Notes: generated from the sequence alone by a model not told the origin. 64,000 bases of DNA from Bacteroides sp. (GCA_022648295.1 JALCME010000016.1:53572-117571), one strand, 5' to 3'. Positions 27,536 through 36,831 are shown, counted from the first letter of the stretch. Numbers and translations are program-made.

Positions 27536-28678
27536 ATGATAGATTTTGCATGTTTCCCTTCTCCATGCTATATCATGGAAGAAGATTTGCTTAGGAAGAA
27601 CCTCGCATTGATAAAAAGTGTTTCCGATGGTGCCGGTGTAGAAATTATTTTGGCTTTTAAGTCTTTTGCCATGTGGCGGTCTTTTCCCATCTTCCGGGAG
27701 TATATAGATCATTCCACTGCTAGTTCCGTGTACGAAGCCCGTTTGGCATTGGAGGAATTTGGCAGCAAGGCTCATACTTATTCTCCTGCTTATACGGAAG
27801 CTGATTTTCCGGAAATTATGCGATGTAGCAGTCACATCACGTTTAATTCAATGGCGCAGTTCAGTCGCTTCTATCCAATGACGTTAGAAGAGGGTAGTGG
27901 TATATCTTGTGGCATACGTGTCAATCCTGAGTATTCGGAGGTTGAAACCGATCTGTATAATCCTTGTGCTCCGGGGACCCGGTTTGGCATAACAGCCGAT
28001 TTACTACCGGAAGTTCTACCCGAAGGTATTGAAGGTTTTCATTGTCATTGCCATTGTGAATCTTCCTCTTATGAATTGGAACGGACTTTAATGCATTTGG
28101 AAGATAAATTTTCGTATTGGTTTTCCCAGATAAAGTGGCTGAATCTTGGTGGGGGACATTTAATGACTCGTAAAGACTACGATGTAGCACACTTGATAGG
28201 CTTGTTAAAGGCTCTGCATGTTCGCTATCCTCATTTGCAAATTATTTTGGAGCCCGGTTCTGCATTCACCTGGCAAACAGGGGTGTTAACTTCGGAAGTT
28301 GTCGATATTGTGGAAAATCGAGGCATTCGTACAGCTATTTTGAACGTTAGCTTTACCTGTCACATGCCGGATTGTCTTGAAATGCCTTATCAGCCGGCTG
28401 TACGTGGTGCAGAAATAGGGGACAATGGTGGCGGACATCTTTACCGATTGGGCGGAAATTCTTGTTTGAGTGGAGATTATATGGGAGATTGGAGTTTTGA
28501 TCACAAGTTGCAACTTGGCGAGCGTATTGTTTTTGAAGATATGATTCATTATACTACGGTGAAGACAAATATGTTCAATGGCATTCATCATCCGGCTATT
28601 GCATTGTGGACGAGAGATGGAAAAGCTAAAATATTCAAAGAGTTTACTTATGAAGATTATCGGGATCGAATGAGTTGA
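27536..28678 (+). CDS. nspC: Carboxynorspermidine decarboxylase
   Basis: A PLP-dependent decarboxylase of the alanine racemase-fold group that turns carboxyspermidine or carboxynorspermidine into spermidine or norspermidine. The 380-residue protein has the PLP lysine in ILALAFKSFAMW-type context (EIILAFKSFAMW near residue 43), the HCHCHCESS segment near residue 168, the glycine loop LGGGH, ILEPGSAF and the active-site cysteine region SFTCHMPDCLEMPY. The partner dehydrogenase gene is not in the window. Confidence 0.92.
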   Translation: MIDFACFPSPCYIMEEDLLRKNLALIKSVSDGAGVEIILAFKSFAMWRSFPIFREYIDHSTASSVYEARLALEEFGSKAHTYSPAYTEADFPEIMRCSSHITFNSMAQFSRFYPMTLEEGSGISCGIRVNPEYSEVETDLYNPCAPGTRFGITADLLPEVLPEGIEGFHCHCHCESSSYELERTLMHLEDKFSYWFSQIKWLNLGGGHLMTRKDYDVAHLIGLLKALHVRYPHLQIILEPGSAFTWQTGVLTSEVVDIVENRGIRTAILNVSFTCHMPDCLEMPYQPAVRGAEIGDNGGGHLYRLGGNSCLSGDYMGDWSFDHKLQLGERIVFEDMIHYTTVKTNMFNGIHHPAIALWTRDGKAKIFKEFTYEDYRDRMS

Positions 28679-28746
28679 TAATCAAACACTGCCTTTGATA
28701 AGGGAGTGACTGTTCTGATGTTGTATTGAAAAAAGTATGCGGAATA

Positions 28747-28777
28747 TTTGCTGTTTTAGGGAATTTCTTTACCTTTG
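28747..28777 (+). promoter_or_regulatory. Promoter of the tRNA Gly-Leu-Leu-Gly cluster
   Basis: TTTG at 28747-28750, a 19-bp spacer and TACCTTTG at 28770-28777 match both Bacteroides consensus boxes. The first tRNA begins 12 bases after the -7 box. Confidence 0.85.
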
Positions 28778-28788
28778 CATCCGCAATC

Positions 28789-28861
28789 GCGGAAATAGCT
28801 CAGTTGGTAGAGCATAACCTTGCCAAGGTTAGGGTCGCGAGTTCGAATCTCGTTTTCCGCT
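28789..28861 (+). tRNA. tRNA-Gly (GCC), first copy
   Basis: A 73-base cloverleaf: acceptor GCGGAAA pairs with TTTCCGC, D arm GCTC/GAGC, anticodon stem TAACC/GGTTA with loop TTGCCAA (anticodon GCC), and T arm GCGAG-TTCGAAT-CTCGT. No CCA is encoded. It is identical to the copy at 29116. Confidence 0.97.
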
Positions 28862-28894
28862 CTCTATTTTTAGAGTGTCGATCTTATACATTAT

Positions 28895-28976
28895 GCCCAG
28901 GTGGCGGAATTGGTAGACGCGCACGTTTCAGGTGCGTGTGTCGCAAGGCATGCAGGTTCGAGTCCTGTTCTGGGCA
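28895..28976 (+). tRNA. tRNA-Leu (CAG)
   Basis: An 82-base class II tRNA: acceptor GCCCAGG with TCTGGGC, D arm region GGCGGAATTGGTAGACGC, anticodon loop TTCAGGT (anticodon CAG) on stem CACGT/GCGTG, a long variable arm and T loop TTCGAGT. Confidence 0.95.
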
Positions 28977-29015
28977 CAGAGAAGTCATCCATATTATTGT
29001 GTGATGGCTTGATCT

Positions 29016-29099
29016 GGAGAGATGGCGGAATTGGTAGACGCGCTACTTTGAGGGGGTAGTGACAATTATGTCGTGGGAGTTCGAGTCTCCTTCTCTTCA
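29016..29099 (+). tRNA. tRNA-Leu (GAG)
   Basis: An 84-base class II tRNA: acceptor GGAGAGA with TCTCTTC, anticodon loop TTGAGGG (anticodon GAG) on stem CTACT/GGTAG, long variable arm and T loop TTCGAGT. Confidence 0.95.
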
Positions 29100-29115
29100 C
29101 TAATCTGTTGTTGAT

Positions 29116-29188
29116 GCGGAAATAGCTCAGTTGGTAGAGCATAACCTTGCCAAGGTTAGGGTCGCGAGTTCGAATCTCGTTTTCCGCT
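29116..29188 (+). tRNA. tRNA-Gly (GCC), second copy
   Basis: Base-for-base identical to the tRNA at 28789-28861, with the same anticodon GCC. It closes the four-tRNA cluster and is followed by a hairpin terminator. Confidence 0.97.
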
Positions 29189-29212
29189 CATTTTAATTTT
29201 TGTGATAAAAAT

Positions 29213-29252
29213 AAAGTCCTGCAAGGTTTATTCCTACAGGGCTTATTTTTTT
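29213..29252. terminator. Terminator of the tRNA cluster, shared with the DUF4923 gene
   Basis: AAGTCCTG pairs with CAGGGCTT (one G-T pair) and is followed by a T tract. It lies just beyond the last tRNA and just past the stop of the convergent gene at 29255. Confidence 0.7.
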
Positions 29253-29254
29253 AT

Positions 29255-29848
29255 TTATTTCTGTGATTTGAACGAAAAGCCTGTTAGCATTCCATCGTAG
29301 CTGTTTGACAGCGAACTGATGCTTTTTAACGTTGTGTTACTGCTTTTACTGGATAAGAAGGTAATCAATTTTAGGAGTTTATCTGAATTAAACAATAAAT
29401 CCATTTTATCGGAGGTGCAATTCACTTTTGCACTTAATCCGATCAGTGATACAAACTTTAAATTTACTTTTTTTGCTGAAGCCTCATATGAATAGGTACC
29501 ATTCATATTTCTCGTTCCTACTTTTGCATTAAAAGTACTATCAGTATTGAAGGTGAAGGTCATTTTACCAGCTGTAATGCCTACTCTTCTCAGTTGTTGG
29601 TCAATTTTCCCTTCAACCGTACTTGACGCAACACTTCCTCCGGCTTTCATCAGTAAGTTTTCTGATTTGAATTCTACGGCTGAACCGGTAAAGGTCCATG
29701 TCCCAGTTATATCTGCTGTGTTTGTTCCGGTAATGGTATTGACAGCCTTCTCTACCCCGCCAAACAAACTTTTAAGCGATTGAGCCTGACTCTTGGTAGA
29801 TATTAATGCTAAAGCAATTACTGCCATTGAAAATACATACTTTTTCAT
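29255..29848 (-). CDS. DUF4923 family secreted protein
   Basis: A 197-residue protein with a signal peptide (residues 1-22, ending in SQAQS). The mature part has ITGTWTFTGSAVEFKSENLLMKAGG, then repeated beta segments such as MTFTFNTDSTFNAKVGTRNMNGTYSYE. These match the DUF4923 family found in Bacteroidales. Function is unknown; the lipocalin-like strand pattern suggests a small periplasmic or surface barrel. It lies 20 bp after engB on the same strand. Confidence 0.85.
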   Translation of the reverse strand: MKKYVFSMAVIALALISTKSQAQSLKSLFGGVEKAVNTITGTNTADITGTWTFTGSAVEFKSENLLMKAGGSVASSTVEGKIDQQLRRVGITAGKMTFTFNTDSTFNAKVGTRNMNGTYSYEASAKKVNLKFVSLIGLSAKVNCTSDKMDLLFNSDKLLKLITFLSSKSSNTTLKSISSLSNSYDGMLTGFSFKSQK

Positions 29849-29868
29849 GTTGTTAAATAACTTTGTTT

Positions 29869-30468
29869 TTAAAAAAGATCTTTATTTATTTGTTCTATGT
29901 AATTTAATATTTCATTTCTCCCCATTCTATTTTCAGAAGAAGTAATAAAATAAGGAGGAATTTCTTCCCAGTTTTCCTTTAACTTTTCGAGATATTGAGC
30001 GATGTTGGCATTCAATTTACCCCCCTTCAATTTATCAGTCTTGGTGAAAACAATAGAAAAGGGGACATTGTTCTCGCCGCACCATTCTATAAATTCAAGA
30101 TCTATTTTTTGAGGTGTCAGCCTGGCGTCAATCAGTATAAACAGGTTTGTCATCTGTTCCCGTTCCAGTATGTAGTCTTCAATAATGCGTTGTATTTGGG
30201 TCAATCCTTTTTGTCCCCTTTGGGCATATCCATATCCTGGCAAGTCCACTATATACCAGTTCTTGTTTATCAGAAAGTGATTGATAAGCATTGTCTTTCC
30301 CGGCTTGGAAGAGGTCAATGCTAGTCCTTTCCGATTGGTCAGCATGTTGATGAGGCTGGATTTCCCTACATTGGAACGTCCTATAAAAGCGTATTCAGGT
30401 AAGTTTCCTGCAGGACATTTACGCACATCTGTATTACTAATAGTAAATTCGGCACTTGTTATTTCCAT
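29869..30468 (-). CDS. engB: Ribosome biogenesis GTPase EngB/YsxC
   Basis: A 199-residue TRAFAC-class GTPase needed for assembly of the large ribosomal subunit. It shows G1 GRSNVGKSS near residue 30, G2 region [11 protein letters not shown]3 DLPGYGYA near residue 77, G4 FTKTDK near residue 144 and a G5-like TSSENRMG. Length and N-terminus fit the family. It is divergent from recR, with a short shared promoter region between them. Confidence 0.96.
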   Translation of the reverse strand: MEITSAEFTISNTDVRKCPAGNLPEYAFIGRSNVGKSSLINMLTNRKGLALTSSKPGKTMLINHFLINKNWYIVDLPGYGYAQRGQKGLTQIQRIIEDYILEREQMTNLFILIDARLTPQKIDLEFIEWCGENNVPFSIVFTKTDKLKGGKLNANIAQYLEKLKENWEEIPPYFITSSENRMGRNEILNYIEQINKDLF

Positions 30469-30501
30469 TTCTTGTGTTTAGTTCGGTTTCTCTTACTGTG
30501 G

Positions 30502-30509
30502 CAAAGGTA
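30502..30509 (-). promoter_or_regulatory. -7 box for engB
   Basis: Minus-strand TACCTTTG, an exact -7 consensus, 34 bp upstream of the engB ATG. Confidence 0.5.
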
Positions 30510-30552
30510 GTACTTATTTTGAAAATCCTCGTTTAGTGTGCAGATTTCTGTT

Positions 30553-30560
30553 TATCTTTG
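30553..30560 (+). promoter_or_regulatory. -7 box for recR
   Basis: TATCTTTG, an exact -7 consensus, 25 bp before the ATG at 30585. The in-frame TTG at 30558 overlaps this box, which argues for the ATG as true start. Confidence 0.55.
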
Positions 30561-30584
30561 CCCGCAACAGCTGAATATGGAAAT

Positions 30585-31202
30585 ATGAGTGAACAATTTT
30601 CTTCTATATTATTGGAAAGAGCCGTAAGTGAATTTGCCAAACTTCCGGGGATAGGACGGAAAACAGCAATGCGTTTGGTTTTGCATCTTTTACAACAGGA
30701 TACAATGGCAGTAGAAGCTTTTGGTAATGCCATAATCACTTTAAAACATGAAGTAAAATATTGTAAGGTCTGTCATAATATCTCCGATACCGAGATCTGC
30801 CGGATATGTAACAATCCCCAACGGGATGCATCCACTGTTTGTGTCGTAGAAAACATAAGAGACGTGATGGCGGTGGAAGCTACACAGCAATTCCGGGGCT
30901 TGTATCATGTATTAGGCGGTATAATATCCCCGATGGATGGAGTAGGGCCCGGTGATTTGCAGATTGATAGTTTGGTGCAGCGTGTAGCTGGCGGTGGAGT
31001 GAAAGAGGTTATTCTGGCATTGAGTACTACGATGGAAGGAGATACCACCAATTTCTATATTTATAGAAAATTGGAGAAAATGAATGTAAAACTTTCTGTT
31101 ATAGCAAGGGGCATCTCCGTGGGAGATGAATTGGAGTATGCCGATGAAATAACCTTAGGGCGTAGCATTGTAAATCGTACTCCCTTTACAGGAGCAAATT
31201 AA
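30585..31202 (+). CDS. recR: Recombination mediator protein RecR
   Basis: Works with RecO and RecF to load RecA on gapped DNA. The 205-residue protein has an N-terminal helix-hairpin-helix ([12 protein letters not shown] near residue 20), a four-cysteine zinc finger ([16 protein letters not shown], residues ~58-73) and a Toprim domain ([30 protein letters not shown]). It starts the run recR-membrane protein on the plus strand. Confidence 0.95.
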   Translation: MSEQFSSILLERAVSEFAKLPGIGRKTAMRLVLHLLQQDTMAVEAFGNAIITLKHEVKYCKVCHNISDTEICRICNNPQRDASTVCVVENIRDVMAVEATQQFRGLYHVLGGIISPMDGVGPGDLQIDSLVQRVAGGGVKEVILALSTTMEGDTTNFYIYRKLEKMNVKLSVIARGISVGDELEYADEITLGRSIVNRTPFTGAN

Positions 31203-31216
31203 GAGAAATCAAACAC

Positions 31217-31675
31217 ATGGAAAAACAGATAAAACTTATAACGAACCGCCTTAAACTGATTTTTATTCTTTTTTGGGCGTTGCCCGTGCTAGGAGTGATT
31301 GTTGGCGAAACAGGAGAAGACTGGGTGGGCATATATGCCGGTGATGTTAGTACGACATATTATGCTGAAACTTTGATAATTTTATTAACAGCTATTTGTG
31401 TGCCGTTTTCACTAAAGCTTTTTGCGGTTGTCATGAATAAAAAGATAGATAAAGTAACTATCCCTCATGCTTTGCGGTTGTATTGGCGTTGGAGTTGCAT
31501 ACGTATGTTACTGTTATTTCTTCCTGTCGCCACTGGCTTTATGATTTATTATATGGTGTTAAGCAATACGGGAGCACTTTGTGCGCTCATCTCTTTGACT
31601 GCATCATTGTTTTGCCTGCCAAGCGAAGAGAGATTACGAAAAGAACTGCATATTGATAAAGAAGAGGGGGAGTGA
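31217..31675 (+). CDS. Small integral membrane protein
   Basis: A 152-residue protein with four predicted membrane helices (residues ~12-30, 50-72, 92-115 and 118-135) and a charged tail EERLRKELHIDKEEGE. It begins 14 bases after recR. I recognise no family; the spacing suggests co-transcription with recR, and it could also be linked to the GNAT gene 70 bp downstream. Confidence 0.65.
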   Translation: MEKQIKLITNRLKLIFILFWALPVLGVIVGETGEDWVGIYAGDVSTTYYAETLIILLTAICVPFSLKLFAVVMNKKIDKVTIPHALRLYWRWSCIRMLLLFLPVATGFMIYYMVLSNTGALCALISLTASLFCLPSEERLRKELHIDKEEGE

Positions 31676-31747
31676 ATATGTTTAGTGCGACTGCACTGTT
31701 TTGAGATTTTGAAGGTGTTAACTCTATTTAGATAATACAATATTTCA

Positions 31748-32281
31748 ATGAAACATCCTTATTTTTTGAATGATCGTATTCGTCTCCGTGCTATGGAACC
31801 GGAGGATTTGGACGTTATATATGAGATAGAAAATGAGCCGAAGGGATGGGATATCAGTAATTTCACAGTCCCTTACTCGCGTTATGCGATTAAACAATAT
31901 ATGGAGAATTCGCAATGTGATATGTTTGCGGATAAGCAACTCCGTATGATGATTGTTCGCCGTGCGGATGACGTTGTAATAGGGATCATTGATATTAGCG
32001 ATTTTATACCTATGCATTCGCGTGGTGAAGTAGGCATTGTGATACGAAGAGAGTTCCGTGGTGAAGGTTATGCAAAAGATGCTTTGATGTTGCTTTGTGA
32101 TTATGCCTTCGACTTCTTGTATTTGAAACAGTTAACGGCTCATATCGCTGTGGACAATGAGACCAGTTTGCACCTATTTACATCTTGCGGATTTAAACGG
32201 TGTGGACTTTTAAAGTCCTGGTGGTTTCTGGAAGGGGGATTCAAGGATGTGGTTTTATTGCAGCGAATTCGTGAGGCCTAA
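31748..32281 (+). CDS. GNAT-family N-acetyltransferase
   Basis: A 177-residue acetyltransferase. It opens with the RimJ/RimL-like [21 protein letters not shown] and holds the acetyl-CoA loop [16 protein letters not shown] near residue 100 (R-x-x-G-x-G/A motif A), followed by [22 protein letters not shown]. Such enzymes acetylate protein N-termini or small amines; the substrate is unknown. Its stop overlaps the stop of the convergent algH-like gene by four bases. Confidence 0.88.
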   Translation: MKHPYFLNDRIRLRAMEPEDLDVIYEIENEPKGWDISNFTVPYSRYAIKQYMENSQCDMFADKQLRMMIVRRADDVVIGIIDISDFIPMHSRGEVGIVIRREFRGEGYAKDALMLLCDYAFDFLYLKQLTAHIAVDNETSLHLFTSCGFKRCGLLKSWWFLEGGFKDVVLLQRIREA

Positions 32282-32871
32282 TTCATGGTTGGTATTTGTG
32301 GAAATCGCGACCATGTTTCATATTTGCTACCTAATTTGCCTAATGCTTTTTTCCAAAGTTCGGCACTGTTCTTTTCATCCATCAGGGATGTGGCGTCTTC
32401 TTTACCTATTAACCAGTTATTCTCCTTTATTTCTTGGAGAAGTTGTTCGTACTCCCAACCGGAATATCCTAAGAAGAACCGGATTCTTCCTTCAAATGAA
32501 TTACCTTCCAGTATAAATTGTTTAATGATGTCAAAGTCTCCATTTAAGTAGACACCTTTGCCTACAGGCAATGCATCAGGTACTTCCTCTATTGTATGTA
32601 GATAAAATAGAGTGTCGGTGCTCAACGGACCTCCTTTATAAATAGGAATCTCTTCCGTATATTGAAATTCATTTAGTATATCATTCAAATATAAGGGGAG
32701 AGGCTTATTTAAAACGATCCCCATTGTTCCATCTTGTGTATGATCCACTAATAGAATTACAGAACGGCCAAACATACGATCTTGTAGGAAAGGCTCTGAT
32801 ATTAAGACTTTTCCCCGGGCAGGCATAACGTTGTTAGTCTCTATTCTGAATATATTTGCATTCGTATCCAT
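32278..32871 (-). CDS. YqgE/AlgH family protein
   Basis: A 197-residue member of the YqgE/AlgH family, whose biochemical role is not settled. It shows the family blocks [54 protein letters not shown] and [18 protein letters not shown] take the ATG at 32871 (MDTNANIF), since the upstream ATG at 32886 adds only five atypical residues. The gene ends within the end of the convergent GNAT gene. Confidence 0.92.
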   Translation of the reverse strand: MDTNANIFRIETNNVMPARGKVLISEPFLQDRMFGRSVILLVDHTQDGTMGIVLNKPLPLYLNDILNEFQYTEEIPIYKGGPLSTDTLFYLHTIEEVPDALPVGKGVYLNGDFDIIKQFILEGNSFEGRIRFFLGYSGWEYEQLLQEIKENNWLIGKEDATSLMDEKNSAELWKKALGKLGSKYETWSRFPQIPTMN

Positions 32872-32940
32872 GCCACTAAAATACAAATAATTTCGAGAAA
32901 AGCAAAAAATAAGTATCCTTTTTACAAAAAGCTCTCCTTT

Positions 32941-34257
32941 TTATTTTACAGGATGGTTCATGGCAAAGAGTGCCATACGCTCATCCAACTGCTTATATTG
33001 ATGTTCCTGAATAAATGAAGTACAAGCCCGTAATCCTTCCTGATCACTTCCTGTGGTGATAAGAGATATGGCACTGACCCCATAATACATCAATTCCTTA
33101 GCCAAATCTCCGCTACTCATTCCCGGATAGCCAATCGTAAAATAGAAGCCATCTGCAACCGGTTCTCCAAGGTCATTATCATATACCAGATGAAAGCCGT
33201 GATGCAGGAAAATCTCTTTGAGTTTATGAGCACGTTCGCCATATACTTTCACTTCATTCAGGAAATTGTATTTTCCTTCGTTGGCTGCTTTTAACATTGC
33301 TGCCAGAGCATACTGTGCCGAATGACTGGTGCCGGAGGATAAAGCATAAAGAATGCGTTGGATAAATACAGACCCGAATGTTCCGCCGCCGTATCGTTTG
33401 GTAAGTCCCGGGTAGGAACGGTGATATAATTTATTGGAGATGCAACTTACTCCAATGCGTTGTCCTGCATAACTGAATGCCTTGGATCCGGAAATGAGAA
33501 GTACGTAATTGTCGGTATAATGTGCTACAGTGGGTTGATATGGAGGTGCAAACGGCTTACTGAGATCCCGGCGGAAATCCATTGCAAAATAAGCCAAGTC
33601 TTCCAAAACAATGACATCATATTGAGTTGCCAGTTCACCGATGGTACGGAGTTCCTCCTCTTTCAGGCATATCCAACTGGGATTGTTCGGATTAGAGTAA
33701 ATGATAGCGGAGATATTCCCTTTCTTCAAATAATTCTCCAGTTTCTCTTTTAATTTACTTCCCCGGTAATTGTAGACGTCGAAGGTTTCATGTTTTTGTC
33801 CCATCACCACCAACTGTTGTTTCTGAACGGGAAATCCGGGATCGATAAATAAGATGGTATCCCGTTCTTCGTTACACTGGCTGCATGTGAGGAATGAAGC
33901 AAAGGTGCCTTGCATGGAACCGGTTACAGGAACACAACCTTCCGGTTTCAAATCTACGTTGATAAAAGCTTTGATGAATTGTGATGCTTCCTCTTTTAAT
34001 AGGGGTAGTCCGTTAATGTCCGGGTAGAGGCTGGCTATGCCACTTTGCAGGGCATCTATTTCCGCCTTTACTCCAATAGCGGAAGGGGGCAGACCAGGAA
34101 CTCCCATTTCCATTTTTATAAATTCCACACCCGATTCATTTTCTGCCTTGGCTGCAATGGCTTTTACTTCACGAATGGTTGCCTTACCAAAGTCTCTGAT
34201 ATCAAATTCTTGTATAATTCGGTCAACCAACTCTTTTTTAATGGGAGTATTTTTCAT
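32941..34257 (-). CDS. PLP-dependent aminotransferase (fold type I)
   Basis: A 438-residue aminotransferase. It has the class I/II layout: GVPGLPPSAIGVKAEIDALQSG near residue 55, YSNPNNPSWICL near residue 193, VLEDLAYFAMDF with the PLP-contacting Asp near residue 225 and the PLP lysine in SGSKAFSYAGQRIG near residue 263. Its substrate is not evident. A -7 box TAACTTTG on the minus strand at 34313-34320 lies about 55 bp upstream. Confidence 0.9.
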   Translation of the reverse strand: MKNTPIKKELVDRIIQEFDIRDFGKATIREVKAIAAKAENESGVEFIKMEMGVPGLPPSAIGVKAEIDALQSGIASLYPDINGLPLLKEEASQFIKAFINVDLKPEGCVPVTGSMQGTFASFLTCSQCNEERDTILFIDPGFPVQKQQLVVMGQKHETFDVYNYRGSKLKEKLENYLKKGNISAIIYSNPNNPSWICLKEEELRTIGELATQYDVIVLEDLAYFAMDFRRDLSKPFAPPYQPTVAHYTDNYVLLISGSKAFSYAGQRIGVSCISNKLYHRSYPGLTKRYGGGTFGSVFIQRILYALSSGTSHSAQYALAAMLKAANEGKYNFLNEVKVYGERAHKLKEIFLHHGFHLVYDNDLGEPVADGFYFTIGYPGMSSGDLAKELMYYGVSAISLITTGSDQEGLRACTSFIQEHQYKQLDERMALFAMNHPVK

Positions 34258-34312
34258 AGTTTTTCCTCTTGAACTTATATGCTGAAATGTTCCATCTTGT
34301 TTTTTGGTATTG

Positions 34313-34320
34313 CAAAGTTA
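34313..34320 (-). promoter_or_regulatory. -7 box for the aminotransferase gene
   Basis: Minus-strand TAACTTTG fits the -7 consensus. A CTTG lies 18 bp further upstream, a little closer than usual. Confidence 0.45.
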
Positions 34321-34379
34321 ACATAATTATCTTATAATCAAGTCCTCTTGAAAAAATATAAAAAAAGTTCTTTTTATGC

Positions 34380-34410
34380 CTTGCAAATTTCAAAGATTTA
34401 TCTACCTTTG
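34380..34410 (+). promoter_or_regulatory. Promoter of tRNA-Asp
   Basis: CTTG at 34380-34383, 19-bp spacer and TACCTTTG at 34403-34410, about 39 bp before the tRNA. Confidence 0.7.
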
Positions 34411-34449
34411 CATCCGCAATTGAGAGAAATTGATTCAAAATAAAATATT

Positions 34450-34523
34450 GGTGCGTTAGTTCAGTTGGTTAGAATACATGCCTGTCACGCATGGGGTCAC
34501 GGGTTCGAGTCCCGTACGCACCG
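34450..34523 (+). tRNA. tRNA-Asp (GTC)
   Basis: A 74-base cloverleaf with acceptor GGTGCGT/ACGCACC, anticodon loop CTGTCAC (anticodon GTC), T arm CGGGTTCGAGTCCCG. No CCA is encoded. It is a single-gene unit with its own promoter and terminator. Confidence 0.97.
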
Positions 34524-34543
34524 CTCATAACGATATAGTAGTT

Positions 34544-34582
34544 AAAAGGCTCCGAAATTTAATGATTTCGGAGCCTTTTTTC
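34544..34582 (+). terminator. Terminator of tRNA-Asp
   Basis: A hairpin with perfect arms GGCTCCGAAAT and ATTTCGGAGCC (34548-34575), flanked by AAAA and a seven-T tract. Confidence 0.9.
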
Positions 34583-34772
34583 CTTCCTTCTCTTAAAAGC
34601 TGTAAAACATTTTATATATAGCCTTTCAAAACGCTTTGTATTGATTGATACTATTTAGCTAAAATCCATTTGTATAGTTTGTTTTTATACTTCACTTGAT
34701 TTGCGCCTTTTAAATACAATTGAGTAATGCATTTGTCTTTCGTGAGGAGCTTTATAATTGAATACCATTCAT

Positions 34773-36206
34773 TTATTTAATGCTCTTCATTGCATCAGTT
34801 CTATATTCTTCTTTCAATTGATTAATAAAGTACAAAGCATCTTCCTTCGCAGATGAAGTTTTCTTAGCTTCATAAGTATTAGTATATCTTTCAGCTCTAT
34901 CTAATAAAGACTTGTTACAATCAACATTAACTAGCCAACTGCCATCTCTCTGTTTTGCGCATGATAAGCCATATACATTTTTACCTGATGAAAGCTTTGC
35001 ATCAGATTGGATCGTAACACCCTTTAAAAGAACTGAAAAATCGCGATGATAAATGAATTCATTAGATAAATCAGTTGAAGGACAAGCAATTTTCAATGTT
35101 AAGGTATTACCTGATACACTTTTTGTTATAACACAATTCCTTTTTAGGTAGTTATATTCATAAACTTCATCCGCTGTTGCAAACCAAACAATATCCGTTC
35201 CGTCTTTACCATATTTATCATTGATTGCAGTAAATAAGTCAAGAATAAATTGGAACTTTTCAGGAGCATGAGAAAAGTCATTCAGCCAATCATAAGTACT
35301 GTTAGCAGCAGCTACATCAATAGCTGGTATCAGCTCATCATATTTTGGTGTTGGTTCAATAAAACGACGGGCAATACATTTATTTTTGAGATTGATATTA
35401 TCAGCTGCAAGAGAGGGCGTTATCGGATCAGGACCATCCAATATAAAAACAACGTCCTCATATTCTCTAGCAGCAGTTACATAATTATCATTTCCATTAG
35501 GACGTGCAAGAATCTTCATTTTACGACCTATCATATCCTTGGTCTTTTGATTACAAATCTTTAAACCAGACAATATACCGGATACTTCCTTTATATTAAA
35601 AAAGGTAGAATCTACATCATGAAGATAGAGATCACATCCAAAATCAACCAAAGGAACTACATCTTTCCACACCAGATAGGGATAATATTGATCCACTGCA
35701 TGGTTTGTCGGTTCCATAAAATTATCAATACTAGAATTACTATTATCAGGCCAAATGGATACTCCAAAAGCAAATCGTCGTTCGTTTCCACAACCATCGG
35801 TATATCCCAGTGTTTTTGTCGGAGTTGATCCGGTTGTTTTCGTTTGTCCGACATGGAAAAACTTATTATCATCTACCCACTTTTTATTTATTGTGCAGAA
35901 AGCCTTACCGTATGCTTGCGCTACATCGTCATCAAAAGTATAACTATAGACGAACTTTTTATTATACTTCAATTGAGGAAATGAAACCTGCACATCATTC
36001 ACGTTAACTCCTCCTGAAAGAGGAATAGTTACATAGACTTCATTCCAGTCAAATGTTGTAGGAACACTCAAGTCCGGAAGTTTCGTTTCTTCATTTCCGT
36101 CGTCAGGTTTATCTCCTTTGTAGAGATCAGTAGTTTTCAGACAACTATTTAAAGACATGACAGCCATTAAGCAGAACAGCCAATACAGTATTAATCTCCT
36201 CCTCAT
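34773..36206 (-). CDS. Lipoprotein with a divergent NodB-like (polysaccharide deacetylase) domain
   Basis: A 477-residue protein with a lipoprotein signal (MRRRLILYWLFCLMAVMSLNSC, Cys near residue 22). The mature part has the strand FVYSYTFDDDVAQAYG near residue 100, like the TFDDG motif 1 of NodB deacetylases, LYLHDVD near residue 205, MKILARPNGND near residue 245 (like the R-P-x-G motif) and WFATADEVYEYNYL near residue 365. The HxxxH zinc motif is not obvious, so activity is doubtful. It stands alone; I chose the ATG at 36206 because the upstream one precedes no better signal sequence. Confidence 0.55.
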   Translation of the reverse strand: MRRRLILYWLFCLMAVMSLNSCLKTTDLYKGDKPDDGNEETKLPDLSVPTTFDWNEVYVTIPLSGGVNVNDVQVSFPQLKYNKKFVYSYTFDDDVAQAYGKAFCTINKKWVDDNKFFHVGQTKTTGSTPTKTLGYTDGCGNERRFAFGVSIWPDNSNSSIDNFMEPTNHAVDQYYPYLVWKDVVPLVDFGCDLYLHDVDSTFFNIKEVSGILSGLKICNQKTKDMIGRKMKILARPNGNDNYVTAAREYEDVVFILDGPDPITPSLAADNINLKNKCIARRFIEPTPKYDELIPAIDVAAANSTYDWLNDFSHAPEKFQFILDLFTAINDKYGKDGTDIVWFATADEVYEYNYLKRNCVITKSVSGNTLTLKIACPSTDLSNEFIYHRDFSVLLKGVTIQSDAKLSSGKNVYGLSCAKQRDGSWLVNVDCNKSLLDRAERYTNTYEAKKTSSAKEDALYFINQLKEEYRTDAMKSIK

Positions 36207-36650
36207 AACGTTGTAAATATAAAAAGATGTAGCAAAGTTACATATATAAATCAATAAAAGAAGTCGAATATATAAATAATTTTATTTGTATATTAATTTA
36301 GACTTAATTACATTTGGCGGCATAACAAATATATCCTTGTAAAATCTCAATAGCTATAACGATTTTCTCCTCTTCCGTCGTCCCATTTTTTTTGTGGATA
36401 TATTAGCAACATTTCCGACTATTTATAGATATTAAAGGCACTCTGTGTATTCGAGAATAGAACGATTTGTGAAGAGTAACAGACATTAACTAAAATCATA
36501 TTGTATCTCTTTATTGAAGAAACTTTTTTCCCAATAATCATATTATCTCTGTTATAATAAAGACTTGAGAAGGTAAGATAAAATTAGCTCTTGCAATAAT
36601 TTCGTTTGGTAAGAGCAAAAATAAATAAGTCAAGAGTATAATTATTTATT
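36207..36650. other. Long AT-rich intergenic region
   Basis: No gene is seen. It contains an imperfect inverted repeat: GCTCTTGCAATAA at 36587-36599 and its near complement ending at 36658, the right arm running into the 22-bp repeat array. Confidence 0.5.
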
Positions 36651-36782
36651 GCAAGGGCAAAAAAGACCGTGTGTTGATAGTAAACAGATGATCTCTTTAG
36701 CTCAAGTAGATGGTCTATTGCACCTCAACAGCATATCTGTTTTATCTCAACTGACCGTCTTTTTACTCCAACCAGATATGCT
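36651..36782 (-). repeat. Array A: six degenerate 22-bp units, minus sense
   Basis: Read on the minus strand from 36782 to 36651, the DNA divides into six consecutive units of exactly 22 bp. Each begins with a variant of AGAYNNTCTGTTG (examples AGACGGTCAGTTG, AGATATGCTGTTG, AGATCATCTGTTT) followed by 9 variable bases. The same element recurs at 63724-63833. As 22 is not a multiple of three and stops interrupt it, it is non-coding. It lies between pncB and the NodB-like lipoprotein gene, both on the minus strand. Confidence 0.8.
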
Positions 36783-36831
36783 ATTAGAACTGTGAGTGGT
36801 AGACTCCCCGATTAGGGATACTAAAAACGGA

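Noticed and set aside
36651..36782. 22-bp arrays read as a CRISPR
   Set aside because: Repeats are degenerate, the variable part is only 9 bp and there are no cas genes. A CRISPR has near-identical repeats and ~30-bp spacers.
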